This document shows positions 21,216 through 35,634 of a stretch of 64,000 nt of DNA, piece after piece. A program made the translations under genes and the position numbers. Origin of the DNA: Leptospira weilii serovar Ranarum str. ICFT (GTDB lineage: Bacteria > Spirochaetota > Leptospiria > Leptospirales > Leptospiraceae); contig NZ_AOHC02000026.1 of NCBI RefSeq assembly GCF_000332415.1, positions 62,001 to 126,000 on the forward strand, read 5' to 3'. A model generated the notes under the pieces. It did not search any database, had not been told where the DNA came from, and saw only the letters and a program-made list of their open reading frames with translations. Positions within the stretch are counted from its first letter, which is position 1. Every line of letters begins with the position of its first letter.

Positions 21216-22622
21216 ATGAAAACCGTATTCAATCGAATTACCTTCCTCGGATTGGTAATTCTCACTCACTCACACTCGCTTTGGGCCGTTGCCAGTAACA
21301 ACAGAAACGCGATCAATGCAAGATACGAAGGTTTAGCGGGCGTTAACTTTGCGTTAGGCGGTTCTCCCATGGACGTCGCCCTCAATCCCGCAAATTTATA
21401 CCTAACAAAAGGAAAAAAAATAGAATTCGGTTTAGGAGCCAGTTACGGCCAAGTGAAATTCAAAGATCGGTTTCTGGATCCGGATCCGAGTTTGGATTAC
21501 TCGAATTCCAAATCAAGATCCGGAGGAGGCCCCGCGCCCTACTTTGCGGTAAAACTCCCGGTGACCGATAAAGTCGATTATGGATTTGCGACGTACATAT
21601 CCGGGGCGGTGGACGGGGCCGCGGAAAAGATCGATCGGAATACTCCCACGGGAGATTCGGTGAACCAATGGAGTGAACTCAATCTACCCGGAGCCTTAGG
21701 AAGCGGTAAAAGAATCAAAGAAACCACCCAAAACAAAGCGACTTTCGTAAAGGCAGTGAACGGTTTTTCCGTCAAGTTTGGAGATCTTTCCTTAGGCGCT
21801 ACGTTAGAGTTGAACTACGGAACTCAAAGTCGTACCGTAAAATATTACGACGCTTCGGGAACCTTTGAGATTCCGGGCCAAGGATTTCGTTATGACAGTA
21901 GAAAAAACGCTCTCGCACTGAGTGGGATTTTAGGTTCGAATTATACGGTTACGGATTGGCTCAGAATCGCCTACATATACCAATCGAAAACGAGTTTTCC
22001 ATTGGACGGCAGTTATACTTTCGGCGTAGACGATCCTCGTTATCGATCCACGGGAGTGTCCTATCAGTTCAGTACTCCGGAGAAACACGGCCTTGGATTT
22101 GCAATCGGTCCTGAAAATCTAAAAGTAGCGATCGATTTCGTTTATACGAATTACGGTTCTTATTTGAAAAACATTCGGCAGGATTTGGCGGATCCTTGGT
22201 ATCCGAATCTGCAAGGAAGAAATTCAAACGTTACCGCACATTTGAATTACAGGGATCAATGGGCCGCATTGATCGGTCTCGAACATAAAATCACGCCGGA
22301 ATGGATCTATCGTTTGGGATACAGTTATAATTCTCCGGTGGTTTCCGGTAACGGTTTGAACGGAGCGCAGGGTATCGTGTTGACTCTCAATCACGTGATC
22401 GCAGGCGGTTTTAGTTACTCGCCCGGACCCTGGAGTTTTGATTTTGGCGCCACTTACTTTCTTCCCGGAAAACAAATCGAAGGCGGTAAAGGTACGGACT
22501 GGGCGATCACCCACGGAACTTACGGACCCGACCAAAAAAACTTAACGGGATATTCTTACAGCGGCCAAGCCCTCAATTCGATCGGGATCAACTTCGGAGC
22601 CACCCGTTTTTTATCGGATTGA
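21216..22622 (+). CDS. OmpP1/FadL family outer-membrane protein
   Basis: The protein has 468 residues with a signal peptide (ITFLGLVILTHSHSLWAVA). The mature start NARYEGLAGVNFALGGSPMDVALNPANL (in pieces) is the FadL-family hatch region with the NPA motif. Long beta-strand text follows (IEFGLGASYGQVKF, WIYRLGYSYNSP, LNHVIAGGFSYSPGPWSFDFGATYF). FadL-type channels admit long-chain fatty acids or other hydrophobic molecules. AAGGAG lies eight bases before the ATG. The gene stands alone, so the substrate is not indicated by its context. Confidence 0.88.
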   Translation: MKTVFNRITFLGLVILTHSHSLWAVASNNRNAINARYEGLAGVNFALGGSPMDVALNPANLYLTKGKKIEFGLGASYGQVKFKDRFLDPDPSLDYSNSKSRSGGGPAPYFAVKLPVTDKVDYGFATYISGAVDGAAEKIDRNTPTGDSVNQWSELNLPGALGSGKRIKETTQNKATFVKAVNGFSVKFGDLSLGATLELNYGTQSRTVKYYDASGTFEIPGQGFRYDSRKNALALSGILGSNYTVTDWLRIAYIYQSKTSFPLDGSYTFGVDDPRYRSTGVSYQFSTPEKHGLGFAIGPENLKVAIDFVYTNYGSYLKNIRQDLADPWYPNLQGRNSNVTAHLNYRDQWAALIGLEHKITPEWIYRLGYSYNSPVVSGNGLNGAQGIVLTLNHVIAGGFSYSPGPWSFDFGATYFLPGKQIEGGKGTDWAITHGTYGPDQKNLTGYSYSGQALNSIGINFGATRFLSD

Positions 22623-22729
22623 AGCGAGATCGCGCGCATCGTTTTAACGACGATGGCTCTTTCATCTGTTTCTAAAATAGAGGAAGTTCTAAAACCTGAA
22701 AGAAAATTTGCAGGAGTTCCCTTCGAGGT

Positions 22730-22757
22730 GTTAGGGGTTAGGAACTAGGGTTTAGGA
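22730..22757. repeat. TTAGGGG-like heptad repeats, intergenic
   Basis: TTAGGGGTTAGGAACTAGGG then TTTAGG reads, on the other strand, almost exactly like the CTAACCCCTAGTTCCTAACC stretch of the units inserted in the CRISPR array (for example near 48522). It lies in the 286-base gap after the FadL-like gene, which otherwise shows nothing. Confidence 0.6.
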
Positions 22758-22908
22758 GTGACCTCCAGTAGAAATTTTGGATTCCTCAAACGTAAATTCT
22801 TCCGGAAGATGATTTTGCAAAAAATCAAGAGCATCGCAATACTTTATCTTTTTTGCGGAAGACATAATAAATTTTTAATATTATGCAACGGCTATATTGC
22901 GTTTAACT

Positions 22909-24090
22909 TCACAACTTCAAATATTCGCTTTTGAGAATGAACGATCCTCTCGAAACGACCTTAGCCCCTTCTTTGAGACCGGCCTTGATGACGATCTCTT
23001 CTCCCACGGTATCCGCCGTGATCACTTCGGTCGCTTCAAAACTTCCGTCTTCGTTTTGAAGAAACACGACGGACTTTCCTTCTATCTCATGAACGGCTTC
23101 GAGAGGAACGGTGTGTCTCGGTTCTCCCCCCGAATTGGCGACGATTCCTTTTACCTTTGCGGTCACGGACTGGCCGGGTTTTAACTTTCCGTTTCGATTG
23201 GAAACCATGATTCTCAGTTTTGCGGTCCTTTTGACGTTATCCAAAATCGTTCCTACATACGCGACCTCTCCTCGTATCCCCGGAGATTTTTCATCTCCCA
23301 AAGGATACACGATCGCATCCGCACCTTCCGAAATGGAACCGATATCCTTTTCGTAAACTTCAAGCAAAACCATCAGATTGGTAAGATTGGCGATGGTGAA
23401 CAAGTCCTCGTTTCTGGTTACCTGTTGTCCTTGCACCGCTTTTCTTTCGGTGACTTCTCCGTTGATCGGACTTCGGAGAACAAGATTGGAGGAAACGTAA
23501 ACGCCTCTTTCAATCCCCGCGATTTCTCCGGGAGTGAGTCCGTAGTTTTCGAGTTTGATCCGGGTCGTTTCGACTTCGGTCTTAGCGGTTTTGTATTGCA
23601 TGTTCGCGAACTCGTAGTCTTTCGCGGAAGTCACTTTCATATCGAAGAGTTCTTTGGCGCGATCGGCCTGCAATTTCAATGCTTCCAAGCTGGCTCTCGC
23701 TTTTACGTAGGAAGCCTCGACTTCTCCGAGCATCACGGAGGAAAGAATCGCAAGCGGAGAACCCTGGCTGACTCGATCGCCCTCTCTCACGAGAACTTTT
23801 TTGACTCTCGCTTCCACGGTGGAACCGGCTCTCGCCATACTTTCGGGATCGTAGGAAATTCTTCCCGGAAGCGCGACCTCGTCGAACGCGGAAACCTCTT
23901 TAAGCTCGACTAACGTCAACGGATGTCTTTTTAATATTTCTTCGGATACGCTGAACCTCTTTTTATCGACGACGGTTTGTTTTTTTTCGTCCGGCTTTTT
24001 GGAAAAGAATTTTTTGTAACCGAAGTATCCCGCGCTTAAAATCGCGAGAAGAACGAATGTGGTTTTATATCGTTTTATGAAATGGATCAT
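22909..24090 (-). CDS. Efflux periplasmic adaptor (HlyD/CusB-type membrane fusion protein)
   Basis: The 393-residue protein has an N-terminal anchor (FVLLAILSAGYFGYKKFF) and the usual adaptor order. It has a lipoyl half-motif (AGSTVEARVKKVLVREGDRV), an alpha-helical hairpin of about 80 residues, the second lipoyl half (SPINGEVTERKAVQGQQV) and beta-barrel segments (KLRIMVSNRNGKLKPGQSV). It bridges an inner-membrane pump to a TolC-like channel. The TolC-like gene ends 15 bases upstream. No RND or ABC pump gene follows, because the next gene is on the opposite strand, so the pump must be encoded elsewhere. Confidence 0.9.
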   Translation of the reverse strand: MIHFIKRYKTTFVLLAILSAGYFGYKKFFSKKPDEKKQTVVDKKRFSVSEEILKRHPLTLVELKEVSAFDEVALPGRISYDPESMARAGSTVEARVKKVLVREGDRVSQGSPLAILSSVMLGEVEASYVKARASLEALKLQADRAKELFDMKVTSAKDYEFANMQYKTAKTEVETTRIKLENYGLTPGEIAGIERGVYVSSNLVLRSPINGEVTERKAVQGQQVTRNEDLFTIANLTNLMVLLEVYEKDIGSISEGADAIVYPLGDEKSPGIRGEVAYVGTILDNVKRTAKLRIMVSNRNGKLKPGQSVTAKVKGIVANSGGEPRHTVPLEAVHEIEGKSVVFLQNEDGSFEATEVITADTVGEEIVIKAGLKEGAKVVSRGSFILKSEYLKL

Positions 24091-24105
24091 ACGAATCTCC
24101 GGGGT

Positions 24106-26426
<2,321 letters not shown>

Positions 26427-26524
26427 TCGGATTTCCAGGTTCTCAAACAGGGAACGCGCCCAATCTCTGAAAATCAATCCGAAAGTCGAATCAAAGTTTT
26501 GTTTTTCTGCGTCAGTCCGTTTTA

Positions 26525-26550
26525 GTGGTTAGGTTTTAGGGATTAGATTT
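26525..26550. repeat. Heptad-like repeat, intergenic
   Basis: GTGGTTAGGTTTTAGGGATT lies in the 168-base gap between the lipoprotein and TPR genes. Its complement (AATCCCTAAAACCTAACCAC) matches pieces of the units inserted in the CRISPR array, which read CTAATCCCTAAAAC and CCTAACCACTAA. Confidence 0.5.
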
Positions 26551-26644
26551 CAGAAAATTTACAGAAGAGAAAAATCATGCTTTGATAAAGTCTAATCCAT
26601 CTATTAGGAAAATTCTTCTGAATTCTGTCCACTGAACCCTAACA

Positions 26645-28263
<1,619 letters not shown>

Positions 28264-28322
28264 TGGAAATTGGTCCGGGCAGGATCCAATTTTAGGATAA
28301 AATCAATCCTTTTGTAGAAACA

Positions 28323-28851
<529 letters not shown>

Positions 28852-28855
<4 letters not shown>

Positions 28856-29513
28856 TTCTTCGCATCAACGATCTTTCCCGAGAATACGGAAAATCGAGGG
28901 CCGTAAACGGAGTCTCCTTCGACATGAATCAATCCGACTACGTCGCGATCGTAGGTCCTTCCGGCTCCGGAAAAACGACATTACTTTCCATGATCACCGG
29001 AATGCTTTCCAGCACCTCGGGAGAAGTTTACTTCGACACGACCAAGGTCAGCGATATGAGCAACGGAGAACTCGCAAACTTCCGCGCGAGAAACATCGGT
29101 CTCATCTTTCAGTTTTCGGAATTACTTCCTCACTTGGACGTCGAGGAAAATATTCTGCTCCCCGCGCTTCTCGTGGGAAAATTCAGTCAAAAAGAATATC
29201 AAGAAAAATGCGAATACCTGATTCAAAGTCTTCATCTCGAATCCATTCGCAAAAGTTATCCGAGTAAACTTTCCGGCGGTCAGATTCAGATGACCGCGAT
29301 CGCCAGGTCGCTTATCAACGAACCCGAACTTCTACTCGCGGACGAACCTTCCGGGGATTTGGATCCGGAAAACAGCGAACTCGTACGCAACCTACTCTAC
29401 GATTTCAATTCGAGAGGACTTACGATTCTATTAGTAACTCATGATATGAATTTGGCATTCGACGCAAAAACGATCTATGAAATGAGAGAGGGAGAATTTA
29501 CCCGGGTGGTAAA

Positions 29514-29517
<4 letters not shown>
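28852..29517 (+). CDS. ABC transporter ATP-binding protein, LolD/MacB type
   Basis: The ATG at 28852 overlaps the permease stop and gives a 221-residue ATPase. Motifs are complete: Walker [13 protein letters not shown]-loop [10 protein letters not shown], signature [15 protein letters not shown], Walker [13 protein letters not shown] and the H-loop LVTHD. The family powers FtsX-like permeases that extract lipoproteins, export peptides or signal across the membrane. The ROK gene starts four bases before its stop, which continues the coupled operon. Confidence 0.92.
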
Positions 29518-30406
<889 letters not shown>

Positions 30407-30410
<4 letters not shown>

Positions 30411-30757
30411 GCGAACACAATTGTATTTTCTGCAAGATCGTCCGTAAGGAAATCCCCTCTAAGATCGCGTTTGAAAACGATGAAATATTAGCGTTTCATG
30501 ATATTTCTCCTCAGGCTCCGGTCCATATCGTATTTATTCCCAAAAAACACATAACGTCTCTCGCCGAAATCGGAAACGAAGATTCCTCTTTGCTCGGAAA
30601 CGTTCTGCTTCAAATCAGAGACACCGCAAAGAATCTCGGATTTTCCGATAACGGATACAGGGTCGTGAACAACACGGGAAAAAACGGAGGACAAACCGTC
30701 TTTCACATTCACTTTCATCTTTTAGCGGAACGCCAACTGCGTTGGCCGCCGGGTTGA
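30407..30757 (+). CDS. HIT family (histidine triad) nucleotide-binding protein
   Basis: The ATG overlapping the ROK stop gives 116 residues with the full HINT pattern: [15 protein letters not shown] at the start, [39 protein letters not shown] with the histidine triad HIHFH, and RQLRWPPG at the end. Proteins of this branch hydrolyse purine nucleoside phosphoramidates. CIFC keeps two cysteines of a zinc site found in some members. An in-frame ATG 18 bases upstream is less likely because the operon uses overlapping starts. Confidence 0.93.
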
Positions 30758-30772
30758 ACCAGGAGTTTTTCA

Positions 30773-31795
<1,023 letters not shown>

Positions 31796-31970
31796 CGATT
31801 TCTCATAAACGTGAGACTCAACTTGCAACGATCCCGGTTCGGATATCCCGAGCGATTTCATCGATCCGTTAAAGATTTTTGTAATTCGTACGGTCTCGTA
31901 TGATGAAGTGAGCGAATCCAAATCCAGTGGAACCCGCTCGCATTCGATGAAGTTCGTTCTTAATTCCGAT

Positions 31971-32492
31971 TCAGTTTTTCGGAACCTTGCCTACAAACGT
32001 TTTCGTATCCAATTTTCCGGTTGAGGATGGAACGCTCACCGAATACCGAATCGATTCAAAACTAAATGTCACCGTTTCCAACGGCTGATCGCCGCCCCCG
32101 CCTGTGCTAAAGCTCGACACGATTACGTTCGTGAGATGAACCTCCATCGCTTTGTAATTCGTCGCAGCCTTATTTCTTCGATAGTAGGTTAAAATGACTT
32201 CGGGAATCAAACCGCCGCCCGCACAACGTTCCATCCAATAGGCGGAGTGTAGATCCAAATACTTTGTAAGAGTGTAATCTTGGTAAACCGGACGGTAACT
32301 AGGTCCGTCCGAAGTAAGGGGCATGGATACTCCATGGCTAAACGATAGAGCTTCAAACTGTATCTTATCACCTTCCTTTTGTTGCGAGGGATCCACAACT
32401 TTTACGATCATCTTATTGGTCTGGTCGATATCTTCCGCATACAACGGTAGAATCAAGAGGATCGCGATTAGGAAACAAAATTTCTTGAACAT
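31971..32492 (-). CDS. Orphan Hcp-like protein with signal peptide
   Basis: From the ATG at 32492, which has GGAG six bases before it, the 173-residue protein starts with a Sec signal peptide ([19 protein letters not shown]). The rest resembles the Hcp ring protein of type VI secretion: [67 protein letters not shown] and [14 protein letters not shown] follow the Hcp strand order. True Hcp has no signal peptide, and no other type VI gene is present here. It may be a secreted or periplasmic Hcp-fold protein recruited to another role. Confidence 0.75.
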   Translation of the reverse strand: MFKKFCFLIAILLILPLYAEDIDQTNKMIVKVVDPSQQKEGDKIQFEALSFSHGVSMPLTSDGPSYRPVYQDYTLTKYLDLHSAYWMERCAGGGLIPEVILTYYRRNKAATNYKAMEVHLTNVIVSSFSTGGGGDQPLETVTFSFESIRYSVSVPSSTGKLDTKTFVGKVPKN

Positions 32493-32943
32493 TTTTTTCT
32501 CCAAAAAAGTTATTCTTTTATAGATTTGAAGAGAAGAGAAAGATTCGCTCTCGAACGTTTTTTACGTCTGTCCTTTTAGCAATCGGAGTTTCCGACAAAA
32601 TCTCGAAACCACGATCTTATTCCCGGTCGGTTTCGCAATTTGATTTTTCAAACGAACTTTTAAAATAAAACCAATCTTGGAATGAAATCAGAGCCTGTCC
32701 CAAAACTCAAAACAATCGCAGAGATTCGCGGCCATTCCGATAAAATCGGACGGTTGGCGGACAAACTCTAAACATCTTTAGAATTATCGGAAAATTAATT
32801 TTTTACGATTCCTATTTCATTCAAACGATTTGATAATAAAAATTGTAAATTTTTTCAACAAGTCTATTTACGATTTCGTACGTTTAAAAAACTTCCGTCT
32901 TTAAAAAGCTTGATTCAATGAATTTATTTGGCAATTTGAAAGA
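32493..32943. other. Intergenic region with one dispersed repeat
   Basis: About 450 AT-rich bases lie between the divergent Hcp-like and lipoprotein genes. They hold the repeat at 32685-32769. I see no small gene with a ribosome site and no clear promoter. Confidence 0.4.
32685..32769 (-). repeat. Dispersed repeat R2, copy 1
   Basis: Read on the minus strand it contains CCGATTTTATCGGAAT, TCTGCGATTGTTTTGAGTTT, GGGACAGGCTCTGATTT. The copy right after cas6e at 43407 reads CCGATTTTATCAGAAT, GCTGCGATTGTTTTGAGTTT, AGGGCAGACTCTGATTT, with a 12-base difference between the blocks. AGAGTTTGT and CAGGCTCTGA mark the ends. Confidence 0.6.
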
Positions 32944-33930
32944 ATGAAACTTCGTTTGATCCTCTGGGTTTTAATTTTCAATTCCTGTTTTAGTTACGGA
33001 ATTATCAAGAGGATAACTTCTGTTTCGGATACGAAAGAAACGGAAGTTTGTAGATTCAATCCGCGTCAATGGTCCTATCAAAATTCGACTCTAATACTGC
33101 ATGCGGAGTTCGATTTCTGTAACGGAGAAATGATTGCGAAAACGTATTGTTTTCAGGATCCGTTTGAAAATTCTTATGAACATAAGGTTTTAGAATTAAA
33201 AGATACCTGCGAATTAGAGAAAGATAAAATATTCAAGAAGATTCCGATTATAAGATCCGTTCTTAAAAGTTATTTTCTCGTTTACGATAAAGAATTACAA
33301 AAAAAATATTCGCCTAAATACGATTACCTGGATTTACAAAATTCTTTTTTAGAAAACCTAACATCAAAAAGAAATGAAGGAAACTTAATATTCAGCGACT
33401 ATCATTTCGATCCCTACTACTCAAAAAAATCGTTCGAAGAAAAGATTCTCAAGAATTTTGACAGGTTTTCGTATTTTGAATCGGACAATCAATCCATCTT
33501 AGTTTATCTGGGAGAAGAACTCATTACGGAATTTTTCTACGCTCAAGAAAAAAGAAACTTTCAATGGACGGGCGTTAACTCCGCCAATTCAAAACCGATC
33601 AGAAAACTAAATAAAATACCATTCAATTCGGAAAGGATTGTAGAAGTAAATTTGAACGGCGGCGCTCGCCCCGTTTTTCTTACGGACTTTACTCCTTTAT
33701 TTATGAATCAAAATTCAAAACTCAGAGAGATTGAATTGCATACGAAAGAAAAAAAAATTTATTATCCTTCTCGGTTTTTATTCAACGGCGGGCTTGTTTT
33801 ACTGATTCCTCCCGCTTTGATTCTAGATGTCCTTACGTTTCCGTTTCAAATGTTCGGAAATTTTTCTAAAAATCTTGCCTGCGCCTACTACGAAGGACCG
33901 AATTGTAAAAACCCTTGGTACGATCCTTAA
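32944..33930 (+). CDS. Putative lipoprotein, YceK-like C-terminus
   Basis: The 328-residue protein has an export signal ending in cysteine (LILWVLIFNSC), a loose spirochaete-type lipobox. The body is polar, with several cysteines (EVCRF, EFDFCNGEM, KTYCFQDP, KDTCELEKD). Near the end a hydrophobic stretch, LVLLIPPALILDVLTFPFQ, followed by CAYYEGPNCKNPWYDP resembles the membrane-proximal LDvvTlP signature of YceK-type lipoproteins. Codon use is AT-rich like the accessory region that follows. Function unknown. Confidence 0.7.
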   Translation: MKLRLILWVLIFNSCFSYGIIKRITSVSDTKETEVCRFNPRQWSYQNSTLILHAEFDFCNGEMIAKTYCFQDPFENSYEHKVLELKDTCELEKDKIFKKIPIIRSVLKSYFLVYDKELQKKYSPKYDYLDLQNSFLENLTSKRNEGNLIFSDYHFDPYYSKKSFEEKILKNFDRFSYFESDNQSILVYLGEELITEFFYAQEKRNFQWTGVNSANSKPIRKLNKIPFNSERIVEVNLNGGARPVFLTDFTPLFMNQNSKLREIELHTKEKKIYYPSRFLFNGGLVLLIPPALILDVLTFPFQMFGNFSKNLACAYYEGPNCKNPWYDP

Positions 33931-34115
33931 TATTCTTTTTCCTTCCATAATCCCCGATAGCGCCGTAGCAAAAATTCCTAAGAACTTTCGGCTTTCAATG
34001 CGATGTTATAACCTTATCCACAAGTTCTTTAAAAGTGAGAACTATCACAGACCTTGAGTTCTTCCGTAAAATATGGGAACTATCACAAAACTTGAATTGC
34101 ACATTGTAGAAAAGC

Positions 34116-34200
34116 TCCCTGCAAACTTTCCAAATCAAAAGTGCAAACGCAGAGTTCCATCTTCGCTAAAAAATAATTCTCCAATTTTAGTTTGCAGGGA
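34116..34200. repeat. Inverted-repeat element (TCCCTGCAAACT ... AGTTTGCAGGGA)
   Basis: Perfect 12-base inverted arms at 34116-34127 and 34189-34200 enclose 61 bases. It has no coding capacity. It could be a small non-autonomous element or an RNA hairpin with a large loop. Confidence 0.5.
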
Positions 34201-34226
34201 TCCTCCGTCCGATTGCAATTTAATTT

Positions 34227-34262
34227 AACGCGAGTTCGGCGTAACCAATGCGAAAGCGATTG
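34227..34262 (+). mobile_element. Left fragment of the MITE-like element, copy B
   Basis: AACGCGAGTTCGGCGTAACC followed by AATGCGAAAGCGATTGT matches the left end of copies A, C and D. The right half is missing; unrelated sequence follows. Confidence 0.65.
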
Positions 34263-34779
34263 TTATTTGTGACCCGCAGAGCGACCTGCAACGAGATCCT
34301 TTGTGAAAGCGCTCACAGTAACGATGACTTGAGAATCAACCTATAACTTGAAATAAATTCGCAACGGATTTTATTCAATCCAATCCTACTTTTGAGCCAA
34401 CGGCAAGATTCAATCGCTAAAAATTTTTAAATCTATCAGTATAGTAGAATTTACTAAATTCGTAATTTTTACTTTTCGAAAATTCATATATTCTATTTTT
34501 TAATTATTTCCTTCAGTAAAATCCAATCCAAGTCGATTTCAATCTCGATATACGGAAGACGGAAAAAGTCAATGAGCCGACGTCGATTTGCAATTTTATT
34601 AATGTTCTAAATATATTTCTGCGAATTTGCGGGGGAAGGAAATTGTGACTTTTCAATTCTCCGATTCTTTGCAAAGTTCAATATCACTCGGAAAGAATTA
34701 CGGAAATGGAATGAGATTTTACTACAGTGAAAAAACTATGATTAAAAAACCGGGAACCATCCGACAGGCAGACAAAAGA

Positions 34780-34800
34780 AACCCCGCGTATGTGGGGAAA
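34780..34800 (-). repeat. Lone CRISPR-repeat-like palindrome
   Basis: On the minus strand it reads TTTCCCCACATACGCGGGGTT, which matches the array repeat core TTCCCCACACACGTGGGGTT at 18 of 20 positions, but the handle TGAACCG does not follow. It stands alone 850 bases before cas3 and points away from it. It may be a relic repeat or a chance hairpin. Confidence 0.4.
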
Positions 34801-35031
34801 ATGAGTTTTCGAGCATTTCTGGTACAGCCACACTCGGTCCAACCCCCCTAAAATGAGGGAAAATATATTGCCCAACCCTGTCGGATTCCCTGAACCCAAC
34901 TTAAAAAACAATCCAATGGAAGCAGCCTTCTTTTATTTTTCAAATTAATATTAAAATTTTGGCACAGCTACACTCTTTGTTTTTATTGACGAAGAAATCT
35001 TACTCCATATATTTGGTCCAATGGAGGTCAT

Positions 35032-35217
35032 ATGACCAAAAAAATTACGAAAACCAAAAAAGGCAGCAGCAATGGAGAAATCCTGGGGCCCTGCAATCCG
35101 AATGATAACTGGTCGTCGCCGAACGCAACTTCAGAGGTCATTGAGGAGATGGTTCTGGAATGTCAATTTACGTTAAAACGTCGAGTATCGTATCGTTCGG
35201 ATTCACATCGTGTGTAA
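35032..35217 (+). CDS. Short open frame with a strong ribosome site, possibly truncated
   Basis: A GGAGGT sequence ends three bases before the ATG, stronger than most in the window. The 61-residue product begins MTKKITKTKKGSSNGEILGP and is polar, with no recognised domain. The frame ends ten bases before a MITE-like element, so it may be the start of a gene cut by that insertion. Coding character is uncertain. Confidence 0.35.
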   Translation: MTKKITKTKKGSSNGEILGPCNPNDNWSSPNATSEVIEEMVLECQFTLKRRVSYRSDSHRV

Positions 35218-35226
35218 CCGTATATT

Positions 35227-35359
<133 letters not shown>

Positions 35360-35408
35360 ATATTACGAATCGATTCGAATCAAACGACAACAAACAAGCG
35401 TGGTTAGA

Positions 35409-35435
35409 AAGCCAGATGGAGTAACCACCTGGCTT
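35409..35435 (+). terminator. Hairpin upstream of cas3 (terminator-like)
   Basis: AAGCCAGATGG and CCACCTGGCTT pair over ten of eleven positions around a five-base loop, followed by TT. On the plus strand it would stop transcripts entering from the left and insulate the cas operon. Only a short T tract follows. Confidence 0.45.
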
Positions 35436-35457
35436 TTACGAATATGCGAAAAATTGT

Positions 35458-35482
35458 ATTGGCGGTCCGCACGACCGTCAAT
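35458..35482 (+). other. Second hairpin in the cas3 leader region
   Basis: ATTGGCGGTC and GACCGTCAAT form a ten-pair stem (one G-U) with loop CGCAC. It follows the previous hairpin by 22 bases and precedes cas3 by about 150 bases. It could be a protein site or part of the 5' untranslated RNA; no role is known. Confidence 0.4.
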
Positions 35483-35634
35483 ACGTGCATGGGTAAAAGA
35501 AATATCTTATAAATGAAAATTTCAAGAATAAAAGAAAGGTTAGAATGGAAATTCCTCTTTGAAGCAATGCCCGTTCGTAGGATAGAAACGAAAAATATGA
35601 GCACAATGAAAAACGATTTCTTCCAAAAGATCGT

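Larger units (their letters stand above)
33931..35031. other. Repeat-rich region without convincing genes
   Basis: This 1.1-kb stretch is AT-rich and full of small repeats. GAACTATCACA occurs at 34039 and 34077. GG(T/C)ACAGC(C/T)ACACTC occurs near 34820 and 34960. There are also an inverted repeat at 34116-34200, a MITE fragment at 34227 and a CRISPR-like palindrome at 34780. It looks like a graveyard of inserted sequences at the edge of the CRISPR-Cas island. Confidence 0.5.

Noticed and set aside
34627..34851. A 74-codon frame upstream of cas3
   Set aside because: It runs through the CRISPR-like palindrome and small repeats and has no recognisable product; the GGGGGAAGGAAA before it is too weak a reason to keep it.
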